A stretch of DNA of 64,000 nt from Terriglobia bacterium (GTDB lineage: Bacteria; Acidobacteriota; Terriglobia; Bryobacterales; Bryobacteraceae). Both the position numbers and the translations under genes were made by a program. Shown one piece after another: positions 1 through 7,595 of the stretch (positions are counted from its first letter, which is position 1; each line of letters opens with the position of its first letter). The notes under the pieces are model-generated. The model ran no database searches and was not told where the DNA came from. It was given only the letters and a program-made list of their open reading frames with translations. The DNA lies in contig JAJPJN010000011.1 of NCBI GenBank assembly GCA_021324185.1, positions 1 to 64,000 on the forward strand, in the 5' to 3' direction.

Positions 1-105
1 GCCAGCACCAGGATAGACGAGAAATTGGTTTTGGAAAAGCTTGTAGTTGTCGTCGATCGGGAGAAATAGTTGTCGTTGAACGGGAAAAGTAGTTGACGCC
101 GAACA
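1..105. mobile_element. Terminal end of an IS21-like (or other DDE-type, TnsB/IstA-like) mobile element
   Basis: These bases do not belong to the peptidase gene that follows. They carry three 23-bp-periodic copies of a TAGTTGTCG-like motif (starts 44, 67, 90) and end in CA at 104-105, so that read from the other strand the element begins with TG. Serial transposase-binding repeats behind a 5'-TG...CA-3' tip are known for IS21-type and Tn7/Mu-type elements. The peptidase reading frame breaks exactly at this point. No transposase gene is inside the window, so the family is inferred from end architecture only. The element body must lie before base 1. Confidence 0.55.
44..105. repeat. 23-bp-period direct repeats at the element end
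   Basis: Three successive units start at 44, 67 and 90. Units one and two share TAGTTGTCGT, then GA, CGGGA and an A-run; unit three starts TAGTTGACG and is cut short at 105 by the junction. The spacing is exactly 23 bases each time. They look like repeated transposase-binding sites at the tip of a transposon. Confidence 0.6.
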
Positions 106-483
106 CTGGCGCTTCACTTTCACATCCGTTCCGGCCGGGAAGACGGTATCCAGGTGAGCTGCGACTACGAGTACGCGCGGCGATGCGCCTTTTCGTAATG
201 CCAACACATTCCCAGCCCCGTCGATTTCGACACTGTCCAGATGGACGCGGCGAAATTCCGCGGCGATGGCTGCGGCGCGCTGTTCTTCGTGAAACGGAGG
301 CGCGGGAATCTCAGCGATTTTCACCTGAAGATCGACCTGAGCGGTCTCGTGCTGCGCAAGATATTGCAAGGCCTGATGAACTTCGGGGCGATTGGCAATG
401 TCATCAGCCGCAATCACGGCGCCAGTTACCGCCATAGCTATGGTCAGAATGAGTCGTAATAATCGCGTAAAGCTTTTCTTCAT
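106..483 (-). pseudogene. Secreted M20-family peptidase, 5' part only (interrupted)
   Basis: The start codon is ATG at 483. The first 126 codons encode an N-terminal signal sequence (MKKSFTRLLRLILTIAMAV, then an Ala-rich cleavage region) and the opening of an M20 metallopeptidase: a PPFHEEQRA stretch and a VVAAHLDTVFPAG segment containing the H-x-D metal ligands (AHLDT). After codon 126 (CAG, 108-106) the family sequence stops and element-end repeats begin; downstream translation (CSASTTFPVQ...) has no M20 character. It sits 18 bases downstream of the ornithine-cyclodeaminase-like gene, so the two probably formed an operon for amino-acid or peptide breakdown. The rest of the gene may lie beyond the element, left of base 1. 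Without it the product lacks most of its catalytic and dimerisation domains. Confidence 0.7.
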
Positions 484-501
484 ATCGATCCGTCCACGGG
501 T

Positions 502-1479
502 TTAGGCAGGAGTCCATTCAACTCCCGCACCCGCAGTGCGGGCCCGTTCGTAGACGGCAGCGGCGGCAGCTACATCCTGAAGCGCCGTTCCAGTGGAATC
601 GAACACGATGACTTCGCCGGCGCAGGTACGGCCGGTACGCTTCCCAGCGATGATCTCACCCAACTCCGCGTGGATTCGGCCGGGATCCAATAAGCCCTGC
701 GCCACAGCGTGATGAGTTTCTCCCACACGTACGGCTTGCGCGCGCAAATCGGTGACAAGTTTCGCATTGGCCACCAACTCGGGCTCGAGTTCCTGTTTAT
801 CAGGACTATCAGCACCTACAGCCGCGATAAACATACCGCGTGGAATGTGCTCGCGGCGAACGAAGAAAGCCTTAGCGGGCGTGCAGGTCACACAGATGTC
901 GCTGTGTTGCAAAGCGGCGGCTATATCGCTCACCGGCGTGACGGGAATACCCAATTCGCCGGCCATTTCTGTGGCAAAGCTCTGCGCACGATCGCGCTGC
1001 CGCGACCAGACGAAGACTTGCTCCAGAGGCAGCACGCGCTGTAACGCTTTGAGCTGCACGCGCGCCTGTGTGCCACATCCGCATACAGTGCAGACCTGTG
1101 AATCCGAGCGCGCCAGGTATTTTGCGGCAATTGCGGTGGCAGCTCCGGTCCGCTGTATTGTGATTTCGATGGAATCCATTGCGGCGACAGGCACGCCATT
1201 ATCGGCGCGGCAGAGAATAATCAGGCCCTGAATATTGGGTAACCCGAAACGGGTCCGGTTCTGAAAAAAACCACCGTTCACCTTCAAGGCGAAATAGGGC
1301 GGGCTACCACGCAAACCACCCGCTTTGATGTGAAATTCGCCTTCGCCGGCATCGACGTGGGATAAAGCGGGTTCCAGAGACTGGCCTTCGGCGTGTAGGC
1401 GGAATGCTTCTTCAACGGCGTTCACGTAATCGGGAAAGGCCAAGAGCGAGGAAATTTCAGAACGTGAGAGCAATAGCAT
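502..1479 (-). CDS. Ornithine cyclodeaminase / mu-crystallin family dehydrogenase
   Basis: This 325-aa protein has the usual length of the family. It shows the typical N-terminal substrate part (AFRLHAEGQSLEPALSHV, then a FHIKAGG segment holding the lysine used in substrate binding) and a Rossmann domain whose nucleotide loop reads CTVCGCGTQARVQ. A later VGADSPDKQELEPEL stretch is also characteristic. Family members are NAD(P)-dependent enzymes acting on imines or amino acids (ornithine cyclodeaminase, alanine or opine dehydrogenase, ketimine reductase). The exact substrate cannot be read from sequence. The interrupted M20 peptidase follows on the same strand, and a TonB receptor diverges from it, so a role in amino-acid catabolism is the reasonable inference. 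Confidence 0.85.
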   Translation of the reverse strand: MLLLSRSEISSLLAFPDYVNAVEEAFRLHAEGQSLEPALSHVDAGEGEFHIKAGGLRGSPPYFALKVNGGFFQNRTRFGLPNIQGLIILCRADNGVPVAAMDSIEITIQRTGAATAIAAKYLARSDSQVCTVCGCGTQARVQLKALQRVLPLEQVFVWSRQRDRAQSFATEMAGELGIPVTPVSDIAAALQHSDICVTCTPAKAFFVRREHIPRGMFIAAVGADSPDKQELEPELVANAKLVTDLRAQAVRVGETHHAVAQGLLDPGRIHAELGEIIAGKRTGRTCAGEVIVFDSTGTALQDVAAAAAVYERARTAGAGVEWTPA

Positions 1480-1578
1480 CCGAGTGTGTTGGCGACAAGC
1501 GAGACTTGTCCGGGGACCATCGTATCGCGGGTGTGCATATATCGGTAAAATCTATATTTCCTTGACGACATTACTGAT

Positions 1579-1607
1579 TTGACGAATGTCGAGGTGAGCA
1601 GTACTAT
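1579..1607 (+). promoter_or_regulatory. Sigma70-like promoter of the first TonB-dependent receptor
   Basis: TTGACG (1579-1584) and TACTAT (1602-1607) are separated by exactly 17 bases. Transcription would begin near 1614, leaving about 30 bases before the GTG start at 1645, which is preceded by GGAGGGG (1634-1640). This makes the upstream in-frame TTG at 1579 an unlikely start, since it would be part of the -35 box. Confidence 0.55.
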
Positions 1608-1644
1608 TGTTCACAAGTTCGGGCTGCTAAATGGGAGGGGTTTC

Positions 1645-4600
1645 GTGCGCGTTGCTCTGCTTGCCTCGATTTGCTTGTTTTCTATTTTCACCGTTTGGGG
1701 CCAGACCGATATTGCTTCACTATCAGGCCGGGTAACGGACCCTTCAGGCGGCGCTATTGTGGGCGCCCAAGTGACCGTTACGAATACAGGCACTGGCGCT
1801 TCAAATCAGATGAAGACGAATGAAGCCGGTCTTTACAACTTTTCTGCTCTTGCGCCTGGCTCCTATGACCTATCCGTGCGGGCCAAAGGATTTCAGAATG
1901 TAGAGCACCGCGGCATTGTTCTGCACGTGGAAGATCGCGCTACGCAGGATGTGTCGCTGCCGGTCGGATCCAGTATTCAAACCGTCGTCGTACAGGCTGA
2001 AGCCACTGAAATCAATACTCAATCCGCCGCAGTGGGAACCGTGGTGTCGCGTGATTTTGTCGCAAATCTTCCGTTGAATGGGCGCAGCATCCAATCCCTG
2101 GTCACACTGACGCCGACAGTTGTGGTAACCCCGGTGAGTTCCGGCAGCCCGGGGCAGTTCAGCATGAACGGCCAGCGGCCCGATGCAAACTACTTCACCG
2201 TGGATGGAGTAAGTGCAAATATCAGCGTGGGTGCGGGGGCAAGCGTGTTGGCCGGTGCATCAGGATCGGGAGTTCAGCCCAGTTCGAGCGGGGGCTTCAA
2301 TAATCTGGCCTCGATCGATGCCATCCAGGAATTCAAAATACAGACTTCCACATTCGCTCCTGAATTTGGCCGCACGCCGGGTGGACAGGTTTCGATTATC
2401 ACGCGCAGCGGAACCAATCAGTTTCATGGGGATGCATTCGATTATCTTCGCAACAATGTGCTGGACGCGAATGACTGGTTTTTGAACAGCATTCCGCCGA
2501 GGACCGGAATTCCCGTGCATCCGCCCGAGCGACAAAACGATTTTGGGGGTGTACTGGGCGGCCCCATCTGGAAAAACAAGCTTTTCTTTTTTGCGTCATA
2601 TGAAGGCGTCCGTTTGGTGCAGCCGACTCCACTGCTCAAACAAGTGCCATCACTATGCGCTCGCGGGGACGGGCCATGCCCGGCAGGCGCCAAGCCGGCC
2701 GTGCCTGCTATTCAACCTGTGCTTCATGCTTATCCACTTCCTACCGCTGGTGGGTGCGGCAGCGCGCTCCCTCCCACGTCCGATCCGTTGCTGAGCCCAT
2801 TCTGCCAAGGTTATTCATCAACGGTGAATATGGATACCGGCAGCATTCGCGCCGACTACTATCTGAACAGCAGATTCAATGTGTTCTTCCGCTGGGTTGA
2901 TTCCCCGTCAATTTCGAAAGCACGGAGCGCAAACGCTACCTCGCTTTTTGTAACAGAACCGGGATGGACTTCGACCACAGCCCGAGGAGTCTATATCATT
3001 AATCCCGCTCTGGTCAACGATTTTCGTTTTAATTACAGCGTGGCGACGGGTTACGCGTACAGCATTCTTGACGCCTTCGGAGGAGCCGTACCGATCCCGA
3101 CAACCAACACGGCTATTTTTCCGCAGCTCACGCTGCCAAATGTTGGAACGCTCACTCCATCCGATACGCGGTTCTTTATCACTTACACACCGGGGTCATC
3201 GTGGCGGGACGGCGAGGAGACTAATAACCAGGCAAAGCAATGGAATTATGTGGACAGCTTGAGTTGGACGGCCGGAACACATGAAATGAAGTTCGGTGTC
3301 GATTTCCGGCGGTTGGCGCCCGTCCAGGCGCGCGCCCCGTATCAACAAAGTTATACCTTCAACAACTCCGCCGCGATGAACAATGGCATCGCCAATACGT
3401 ATCTCTCATTGATCAACCCGTACACAGTTTCGCTTCTATACAACTTGAGCTTGTACGCGCAAGATACGTGGAAAGTTAGGCCGCGCTTGACTATGACGTA
3501 TGGATTACGCTGGGAATTCAATCCGGCGCCTGGAACGCTCGATAACGTTCCCGACCTTGGATTTACGCAGGTGAGCTATTCCAACTTAGCAGCGACGCAA
3601 GTGGCTCCGATCGGCTCGCCGATTTACAAGACACAATGGAATGCATTCGCACCGCGAATAGGAATTGCGTATCAGCTTTCGAACAATCCCGCGCGAGCCA
3701 CGGTAGTTCGCGCCGGATTCGGAATTTTTTACGACACGACCGGCTATTACTCCAATATTTCAGCGTTGAACGGATCGAGTGCTTCTCTGTCCAACGTGAC
3801 CTTCCCGGCGACGCCATTTCAGCAGGACCCGCGTAATATCAATCCAAATCCAAACACCGCTCCGTGGCCCAATGTTGAAAGCACTATCCCGAACCTGCGC
3901 TTGCCAAAGGTTTATCAGATGAATGTCGCGCTCGAACAATCGTTCGGCGCCGCCAATCTGTTTACGGTGACATATGCGGGCGCCGTGGGGAGGAACCTGT
4001 TTGTCACTCAGGCGTTTGCTGCTCCAAACGCCAACCTGCCACAGGGCTTTTTAGCCATCACGAACGCCGGCACATCAGACTACCATTCGCTGCAAGCGCT
4101 TTATCAGCGGCGTTTGTCTAAAGGCCTGCAGGCGATGGCGTCATACACCTGGTCTCATGCCATCGATAACGGCTCGAGTTCCAACTACACTCTGCCGAAT
4201 AATACGATTGAATCGCCCTCCAACGAGCGCGCCAGTTCGGATTTCGACGTCCGCCATTCCTTCCAGGCTGCGATCACCTACAGCGTGCCCAATCACAGCC
4301 AGAACCGTTTTCTGCATGCAGTCGCAAGCGGCTGGGGGACGGATTTTATGTTCCGCACACGCACTGCTCCGCCGATCAACATCACCGACAACGCTGTCTA
4401 TTTCTCGCAACTGTTGCCCGGCAACCAAATTGTGGAGCGGCCGAATATTGTGCCCGGCCAACCACTCTTGCTGTATGGCGCGGCTTGCGCTGCTGCATAT
4501 AAAATTGCGGCCTGTCCGGGCGGAAAGGGAATCAACAAAGCCGGGTTGACCGCTCCGATTCCGGGCGTTCAAGGAGACCTGCCGCGCAATGCGCTGAGAG

Positions 4601-4878
4601 GTTTCGGCTGGAGTGAACTGGATTTCACCTTGCGGCGGCAATTCCCAATTTATGAGCGGGTAGCGTTGCAATTTCGCGCGGACATTTTCAACGTGACTAA
4701 TACTCCGTATTTTGCTTTGACAGGAAACTCATTGAATTTCGCAAATGCAGCTTTTGGCGTCTCATCGGCAATGTTGAACAATGCGTTGTTTGCCTCCGGC
4801 ACGGTTGCCGGGTTCAACCCGCTATACCAAATCGGGGGACCGCGCTCAATCCAGCTTTCTCTAAAGCTGGTGTTTTAA
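1645..4878 (+). CDS. Oar-like TonB-dependent outer-membrane receptor with carboxypeptidase-regulatory domain
   Basis: The GTG start at 1645 has a strong upstream GGAGGGG and gives a clean signal peptide (MRVALLASICLFSIFTVWGQ). After it come a carboxypeptidase-regulatory-like beta fold (SLSGRVTDPSGGAIVGAQVTV, then the YNFSALAPGSYDL turn) and a plug domain (DFVANLPLNGRSIQSLV, QFSMNGQRPDANYFTVDG). A long outer-membrane beta-barrel ends in a terminal phenylalanine (LSLKLVF). The family imports or binds large substrates at the outer membrane using TonB energy, and it is strongly expanded in Acidobacteriota. The ligand is unknown. The gene diverges from the cyclodeaminase/peptidase pair, which hints at peptides, but weakly. 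Length is about 1077 aa from the preferred start. Confidence 0.9.
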   Translation: MRVALLASICLFSIFTVWGQTDIASLSGRVTDPSGGAIVGAQVTVTNTGTGASNQMKTNEAGLYNFSALAPGSYDLSVRAKGFQNVEHRGIVLHVEDRATQDVSLPVGSSIQTVVVQAEATEINTQSAAVGTVVSRDFVANLPLNGRSIQSLVTLTPTVVVTPVSSGSPGQFSMNGQRPDANYFTVDGVSANISVGAGASVLAGASGSGVQPSSSGGFNNLASIDAIQEFKIQTSTFAPEFGRTPGGQVSIITRSGTNQFHGDAFDYLRNNVLDANDWFLNSIPPRTGIPVHPPERQNDFGGVLGGPIWKNKLFFFASYEGVRLVQPTPLLKQVPSLCARGDGPCPAGAKPAVPAIQPVLHAYPLPTAGGCGSALPPTSDPLLSPFCQGYSSTVNMDTGSIRADYYLNSRFNVFFRWVDSPSISKARSANATSLFVTEPGWTSTTARGVYIINPALVNDFRFNYSVATGYAYSILDAFGGAVPIPTTNTAIFPQLTLPNVGTLTPSDTRFFITYTPGSSWRDGEETNNQAKQWNYVDSLSWTAGTHEMKFGVDFRRLAPVQARAPYQQSYTFNNSAAMNNGIANTYLSLINPYTVSLLYNLSLYAQDTWKVRPRLTMTYGLRWEFNPAPGTLDNVPDLGFTQVSYSNLAATQVAPIGSPIYKTQWNAFAPRIGIAYQLSNNPARATVVRAGFGIFYDTTGYYSNISALNGSSASLSNVTFPATPFQQDPRNINPNPNTAPWPNVESTIPNLRLPKVYQMNVALEQSFGAANLFTVTYAGAVGRNLFVTQAFAAPNANLPQGFLAITNAGTSDYHSLQALYQRRLSKGLQAMASYTWSHAIDNGSSSNYTLPNNTIESPSNERASSDFDVRHSFQAAITYSVPNHSQNRFLHAVASGWGTDFMFRTRTAPPINITDNAVYFSQLLPGNQIVERPNIVPGQPLLLYGAACAAAYKIAACPGGKGINKAGLTAPIPGVQGDLPRNALRGFGWSELDFTLRRQFPIYERVALQFRADIFNVTNTPYFALTGNSLNFANAAFGVSSAMLNNALFASGTVAGFNPLYQIGGPRSIQLSLKLVF

Positions 4879-4907
4879 GTTCATAGTTTTCTATGGAAAC
4901 GTGGCAG

Positions 4908-5369
4908 CTATAGCTCCTTGGCCATGCGCCAATGGACGAGAGAATCGAACAACGTACTTGTTTGGCCAAGGAGTTGATAATTGTGAGTCTTGTAGAAGGG
5001 GATAGCCTCTTCGCGGGCGTTTAGAACAATTCGCCTGGCGCCGTGGCTGCGAGCGTTTGCTTCAAGCTCTCGCAAGATCAGGCTACCGATGCCACGCCGG
5101 GCGTAAGCTTTCTCAACAGCCATATAGCGGATCTGAGCCTCTTCCGGCGAGTTGTAATGGAGGCGCCCAACGCCAACCAGAAGCGCGCCGTCTTGCCAAG
5201 CCATGATATGGAAGGCATTTTGTTCATGCTCGTCTTGTCCACTTTCGCGCGCCCGGGTCCAAGGTTCGCGAAGAATACGCCAGCGAAGGTCGTAATAGAG
5301 CTGAAAATCCTGCTCCGTTACCGGCTGGCGCAATTCAATTTTCACCGAACAGTCCATTTTACGCTGCAA
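4908..5369 (-). CDS. GNAT-family N-acetyltransferase
   Basis: A 153-aa single-domain GNAT protein. The acetyl-CoA-binding motif A is visible as IRYMAVEKAYARRGIGSLILREL (the R-x-x-G-I/G core reads RRGIGS), followed by motif B (RIVLNAREEAIPFYKTHNYQLLG), with the Tyr typical of the proton donor in FYKTHNY. The N-terminal FQLYYDLRWRILREPW resembles ElaA-like and related small acetyltransferases. The acceptor is unknown. It lies 23 bases downstream of the PLP-dependent lyase on the same strand, so the two are probably cotranscribed; it converges with the TonB receptor gene. Confidence 0.85.
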   Translation of the reverse strand: MQRKMDCSVKIELRQPVTEQDFQLYYDLRWRILREPWTRARESGQDEHEQNAFHIMAWQDGALLVGVGRLHYNSPEEAQIRYMAVEKAYARRGIGSLILRELEANARSHGARRIVLNAREEAIPFYKTHNYQLLGQTSTLFDSLVHWRMAKEL

Positions 5370-5392
5370 TCCCGGAATGGGACGCGTTGTGC

Positions 5393-6574
5393 CTACGCCC
5401 GCCCGGCCCCGTTTGCGGCAAAGTGCTCTACTACCTTATCGGTGGCTTTGAGCCCGCTACCCGTTAGCATTATCGCGACGCGATCACCGCATTCAATGAC
5501 GCCTGCTTCACGAAGCCTCGTGAGTCCAGCCGGAGCGGCAGCGGCTGTTGGCTCTACGTAGACGCCATGCTTGCCAAGCTTCTCGACCGTGTTCCAGACG
5601 GCGTCGTCGTTCACGGTGACAACGACTCCTCTCGATTCGCGAATTGCCTTCAGAATCGTTGCGCCGCGCACCGGCTTCGCAACCGAGATTCCCTCGGCAG
5701 CAGTTGGTTTCTTTTCAGTTTCCGATACATCCATGGAACCCGTTTTCCAGGCGCGATAAATGGGGTCGCAACTGGCGGATTGGACGGCAGCCAGGCGGGG
5801 CATCTTTTGGATAAATCCGGCATTGAGAAGATCGGTAAAGCCAAAGTGTAAGCCCACAAGCAAACTCCCGCCGCCTGCTGGAGTCAGAATCCAATCGGGA
5901 GGTTCCCAAAAGTACTGCTCCGCTAACTCGTACGCTGCAGTTTTCATGCCCACGAGAAAGTAGGGACTCCAGTTATGGCTTGCATAAAAAATGTCACTGG
6001 CGGCTTGCCGGGCGGCCTGGGCCGTGTTCTCTCGAGTGCCGGGGATCTTGATGAGATTCGCCCCGTACAACTGAATTTGTGCGGCTTTTCCGGGCGAGGT
6101 GCTTTCGGGAATGTAGATGTTGGCGCGAATACCTGCAAAGGCTGCATATGCCGCGATAGAAGCTCCGGCATTTCCGGAAGAGTCCTCAATTATTTCAGTG
6201 ATGCGCCATTCCTTCAGTTTGCTCAACATTACGGAACTGCCGCGATCCTTGTACGACCCCGTCGGGCATAAATAATCCAGTTTCAGGGAGGTAAAGCAAC
6301 CATCGAACGGCACGTCGAGAAGCGGCGTGGCGCCCTCACCCAGAGAAATGATGTTTGCCGGATCCTGTATTCCGAGCGCCTCGCAATAGCGCCACACCCC
6401 GCCCGGACGCTGTGCTAAATCTTCGCGCCGAAACATCGCGGGGGAGTTCAGCAGCAGATATCCGCCGCAATTGCATTGCCAGCGAGGTTCAGTTGCTGAA
6501 AACGCACGGGCACAGGTCGAGCAAACCAGCATAGGCGCAGATCCCATTATGTGGAACGAGAACCTTTTGTACAA
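5393..6574 (-). CDS. Threonine synthase-like PLP-dependent enzyme with N-terminal zinc ribbon
   Basis: The N-terminus has a zinc-ribbon-like cysteine set (VCSTCARAF ... WQCNCGG). The fold-type II PLP domain shows the Schiff-base lysine in PTGSYKDRGSS, the SSGNAGASIAAYAA phosphate/substrate loop, and a Gly-rich phosphate-binding TPAGGGSLLVG. That architecture fits threonine synthase or related cysteate/diaminopropionate-type lyases. At 393 aa the length is normal. The start could also be the in-frame ATG at 6547 or 6532; none has a convincing ribosome-binding site. A LysR gene lies directly upstream, and an ATCGGTTA half-site matching the LysR promoter dyad lies between them, suggesting regulation. 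A role in threonine biosynthesis is not supported by neighbours. Confidence 0.8.
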   Translation of the reverse strand: MYKRFSFHIMGSAPMLVCSTCARAFSATEPRWQCNCGGYLLLNSPAMFRREDLAQRPGGVWRYCEALGIQDPANIISLGEGATPLLDVPFDGCFTSLKLDYLCPTGSYKDRGSSVMLSKLKEWRITEIIEDSSGNAGASIAAYAAFAGIRANIYIPESTSPGKAAQIQLYGANLIKIPGTRENTAQAARQAASDIFYASHNWSPYFLVGMKTAAYELAEQYFWEPPDWILTPAGGGSLLVGLHFGFTDLLNAGFIQKMPRLAAVQSASCDPIYRAWKTGSMDVSETEKKPTAAEGISVAKPVRGATILKAIRESRGVVVTVNDDAVWNTVEKLGKHGVYVEPTAAAAPAGLTRLREAGVIECGDRVAIMLTGSGLKATDKVVEHFAANGAGRA

Positions 6575-6597
6575 ATGCGCAGTTGCAGCCTCGAGTT

Positions 6598-6605
6598 ATC
6601 GGTTA
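6598..6605. promoter_or_regulatory. ATCGGTTA half-site between LysR gene and PLP-enzyme gene
   Basis: This octamer is identical to one arm of the inverted repeat over the LysR start codon (7543-7550). It sits 24 bases upstream of the first possible start codon of the PLP enzyme. It is a candidate binding half-site for the LysR protein; an eight-base match alone is weak evidence. Confidence 0.3.
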
Positions 6606-6623
6606 TGCTTATAAAAGGCGCCG

Positions 6624-7544
6624 TCAGGCCAGCGCCGGTTGTGCGATGCGGCTAGCTCGGAAGTGCTGCTGCAAAATATCAACCATAGCCTGCGCTGCCG
6701 GCCGAAGCTCGCGAGGACGCGGGTAGACGACCGCCAATGACCGGCTTAGCTCTTTCCGTGGAATTGGAAAAACACGCAGCCCTTGCATCGCGCCGGAGTT
6801 TCGAAATGCACTTTGCGGTAGTACGGAAACGCCCAGACCGCGCGCAACCATGGCCTTGATCGCCTCCGTTTCCGCCAGCTCAATTGCCACGGTGGGAGTC
6901 AGATGTTGTTTGAACAGATAGCGGTCCACCAGCTTTCGGGTATTTTGCCCTTGGCGGTGCAAGATGAATCGTTCCTTGGCGAGATCGGAAATTCGCAAAT
7001 GGGGCTTTCGCGCGAGCGTGTGATTGGCAGGTAGAACACCGACGAACGATTCCTCAAAAAGAGTAATCTTTTCTAAACCCGGCGAACTCAGCGGCAGAAC
7101 TACCAATGCCAGATCCAATGCGCCGGACAACATGCTGGCTGAAATGTCTTGAATGGTTCCACCGACAATGTTTAACTCGACGTTCGGATACTTAGTCGCG
7201 TATTCCATCAGAATTTCCGGGAGCTGATAGAGGAGTGTAGTGGAAGCACATCCGAAAGAGAGCTTTCCGCTATATGGATCGCGGACCGTCTGCACCGCGG
7301 ATTCGGCCTCTTCCAGCATTTGGAAAATGTTGCAGCCATATTCCAAAAGGCTTTCGCCCGCCGCTGTCAAAGCGACCTTGCGCCTGTTGCGGCTGAATAG
7401 CTGAACGTTCAGCGAGTTCTCAAGCTCACGTATGTGCTGGCTTACGGTGGATTGCGAGATGAATAGCGTATGGCTTGCGCGGGTGAAGCTTTTGGTCTGA
7501 GCCACCGCCCGAAACACTTCCAACTGGCGAAAGTTGATCGGCAT
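6624..7544 (-). CDS. LysR-family transcriptional regulator
   Basis: A 306-aa protein, the standard LysR length. The N-terminal winged helix-turn-helix is canonical (FRQLEVFRAVAQTKSFTRAS, SQSTVSQHIRELE, LFSRNRRKVALTAAGE), joined to a periplasmic-binding-like effector domain (LSFGCASTTLLYQLPEIL ... VARGLGVSVLPQSAF). It is followed after 49 bases by the PLP-dependent lyase and the GNAT gene on the same strand, which are its most likely targets. An inverted repeat overlaps its own start codon, consistent with autoregulation. The effector is unknown. Confidence 0.93.
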   Translation of the reverse strand: MPINFRQLEVFRAVAQTKSFTRASHTLFISQSTVSQHIRELENSLNVQLFSRNRRKVALTAAGESLLEYGCNIFQMLEEAESAVQTVRDPYSGKLSFGCASTTLLYQLPEILMEYATKYPNVELNIVGGTIQDISASMLSGALDLALVVLPLSSPGLEKITLFEESFVGVLPANHTLARKPHLRISDLAKERFILHRQGQNTRKLVDRYLFKQHLTPTVAIELAETEAIKAMVARGLGVSVLPQSAFRNSGAMQGLRVFPIPRKELSRSLAVVYPRPRELRPAAQAMVDILQQHFRASRIAQPALA

Positions 7545-7564
7545 CGGTTAGCATTGTAACCGAT
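7543..7564. promoter_or_regulatory. Inverted repeat over the LysR start: candidate autoregulatory operator
   Basis: Perfect 8-bp arms ATCGGTTA (7543-7550) and TAACCGAT (7557-7564) are separated by six bases. The left arm overlaps the LysR start codon (7542-7544). A dyad at this position would let the regulator block its own transcription or translation start. The same octamer recurs at 6598-6605 before the next gene. Confidence 0.45.
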
Positions 7565-7595
7565 AAGTCACACGCATATATATAGATCTATGCCC

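Noticed and set aside
1579-1644. In-frame TTG start of the first TonB receptor
   Set aside because: It overlaps a good -35 box (TTGACG), and the GTG at 1645 has a strong GGAGGGG and a signal peptide.
4882-4895. CATAG-TTTT-CTATG hairpin between the TonB receptor and GNAT genes
   Set aside because: Stem of five A/T-rich pairs and no U-run; too weak to call a terminator.
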